Source: an uncultured Collinsella sp. (GTDB lineage: Bacteria > Actinomycetota > Coriobacteriia > Coriobacteriales > Coriobacteriaceae). Taken from it: a stretch of 24,063 bases of DNA. Location of the stretch: positions 1 to 24,063 of the forward strand of contig CABUGI010000022.1 of the NCBI GenBank assembly GCA_902491055.1. Direction: 5' to 3'. Both the position numbers and the translations under genes were made by a program. Shown here piece after piece: positions 23,095 to 24,063 of the stretch; positions within the stretch are counted from its first letter, which is position 1, and each line of letters opens with the position of its first letter. The notes under the pieces were generated by a model. That model was not told where the DNA came from, ran no database searches, and saw only the letters and a list, made by a program, of their open reading frames with translations.

Positions 23095-23814
23095 ATGCCT
23101 GCGCCCAAAAATGCACCGCTTTACCAGCAGATTTATGACGAAATCAAGGATGCGATCGAGAAAGGTGTTTATGCACCCAAGGAGCGTATTCCGTCCGAGC
23201 TTGAACTAGCCGAGCAGTACGAGGTGAGCCGTATTACGGTGCGCCGCGCTGTCGAGGAGCTGTGCTCCGATGGTTACCTGGTTAAGCAGCAGGGCCGCGG
23301 CACCTTTGTCTCCACGCCGCACATCAACCGCCAGTTTCACGCCTCGACGCTGCAGACGTTTACCGCGCTGTGTGCCGGCAACGGCATGAAGGCCGGTGCG
23401 CACGTGATCGATCGCCAGATCGTTCCGGCGCGCCAAAACGAGATGGAGTTCTTTGGCCTGCAGAAGGATGCGCTGCTGCTGCATATCAAGCGCGTGCGTA
23501 CGGCCGACGGCGAGCCCATCTTTGAGGAGAACATCTTTGTGCCGTTTGACGCCTGCCGTGAGCTGTTGACGGCCGATCTTGAGGACAAGTCGATTTTTGC
23601 CGAGGTCGAGCGTGTTGGCGGAACGCCGATTGTCTCGGTTGGCTACCGTACGGTCGAGGCCGTTCGAGCTAACGCCGAGCAGGCGGCCGAGCTGGGCATT
23701 GCTCCGCACGATCCGCTGCTCAACCTGCGTGCCGGCTTTACCGGTCCCGATGACGAGCCGGTTTTGCTCGGCAAACAGTACTACGTGGGTAGCCGCTACG
23801 TCATGGTGATGTAG
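23095..23814 (+). CDS. GntR/HutC family regulator 2
   Basis: This 239-residue protein has a winged helix (recognition region PSELELAEQYEVSRITVRRA, residues 33-52; wing KQQGRGTF) and a UTRA effector domain (about 80-235). It resembles NagR/DasR-type sugar-phosphate sensors. An ACGT-TATAT-ACGT operator stands before its own start and similar half-sites lie before the EamA gene and the PTS operon, so it is the best candidate for the repressor of sugar uptake. Start ATG 23095 has only a weak ribosome site (AAGAG), consistent with low repressor dosage. It is a different subgroup from GntR1, sharing little outside the HTH. Copy B of the 200-bp element begins six bases after its stop codon. Confidence 0.93.
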   Translation: MPAPKNAPLYQQIYDEIKDAIEKGVYAPKERIPSELELAEQYEVSRITVRRAVEELCSDGYLVKQQGRGTFVSTPHINRQFHASTLQTFTALCAGNGMKAGAHVIDRQIVPARQNEMEFFGLQKDALLLHIKRVRTADGEPIFEENIFVPFDACRELLTADLEDKSIFAEVERVGGTPIVSVGYRTVEAVRANAEQAAELGIAPHDPLLNLRAGFTGPDDEPVLLGKQYYVGSRYVMVM

Positions 23815-23819
23815 CTCTA

Positions 23820-24011
23820 GTTGCGCGGTTTTCCAAACCGCGCAACGGCTCGACGCTGTAAGCCCGCCAGAGCGGCAATCTGCCTTTCAACTTCGGCGGC
23901 ATGACCAGAAGGTCAATGCCGCCTTGTTTCAAGGCACCTTGCTCGCTCTGGCGGGCTTTCGCTGTCCGCGCCAAAACATCGGCGTTGCCGGGCCGGCACT
24001 TGGGGACGTTC
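23820..24011. repeat. Structured about 200-bp intergenic element, copy B
   Basis: Same order of stems as copy A: GTTGCGCGGTTT (23820-23831) with AAACCGCGCAAC (23835-23846); outer stem AAGCCCGCCAGAGC (23860-23873) with GCTCTGGCGGGCTT (23945-23958); TGCCTT/AAGGCA (23881-23886, 23931-23936); inner GGCGGCAT (23895-23902)/ATGCCGCC (23916-23923) with the invariant cap GACCAGAAGGTC. It ends in CGGCACTTGGGGACGTTC. The remaining 52 bases to the window end show nothing recognisable. Confidence 0.85.
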
Positions 24012-24063
24012 CTTTTAATATGAGCAGGACATTGTCAAGAGGCAAAATCGGGCCTGGCCCCAA

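Overview
The window looks like a chromosomal segment of a high-GC, host-associated actinobacterium. A Coriobacteriia member such as Collinsella is my best guess. The guess rests on GC-rich codon use, strong AGGAGG-type ribosome sites, a mannose-family PTS paired with FrlB-type deglycases, and intergenic GGGACAGGTTTATTTTGG-type hairpins that I associate with that class. No rRNA, tRNA, CRISPR array, transposase or phage gene was seen.

Layout. Positions 1-1350 hold the tail of an unrecognised gene and an AT-richer two-gene cassette (nucleotidyltransferase-like protein plus HTH protein) resembling a toxin-antitoxin or abortive-infection pair. Positions 1400-12670 are mostly housekeeping: rmuC, an ABC exporter, nth (endonuclease III), a reverse-strand DUF4143 AAA ATPase with three degenerate 23-bp tandem repeats upstream, mfd, a PAP2-family membrane phosphatase and a threonine-aldolase-like PLP enzyme closed by a strong terminator. 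A GNAT acetyltransferase follows at 12746.

Positions 13358-23814 form a catabolic region: GntR/HutC regulator (reverse strand), divergent SIS deglycase 1, EamA/DMT transporter, PTS IIA-IIB fusion, IIC, IID, SIS deglycase 2, a HAD phosphatase, a YitT-type membrane protein and a second GntR/HutC regulator. The four mannose-family PTS domains plus two FrlB-type SIS enzymes recall the Salmonella gfr locus for Amadori compounds (fructoselysine/glucoselysine). The inferred route is PTS import with phosphorylation, then deglycation to a hexose phosphate and a free amine or amino acid. The EamA transporter might export that product. No separate sugar kinase is present, as expected if the PTS does the phosphorylation. 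Two distinct operator types can be read. A CTTGTATG-type direct repeat lies between gntR1 and SIS1. ACGTTATA/TATAACG-type sites lie before EamA, the PTS operon and gntR2.

The intergenic DNA of this region is rich in structured repeats. Two copies of a roughly 200-bp element (15278-15478 and 23820-24011) fold into the same multi-stem structure with at least seven compensatory base-pair changes. Three copies of a short CCTACCAAAA...TTTTGGYAGG hairpin, a 119-bp element with 15-bp perfect inverted ends, and several GGGACAGTCC-type palindromes are also present. The structured 200-bp element and the two-regulator Amadori-type locus are the most interesting parts of the window.
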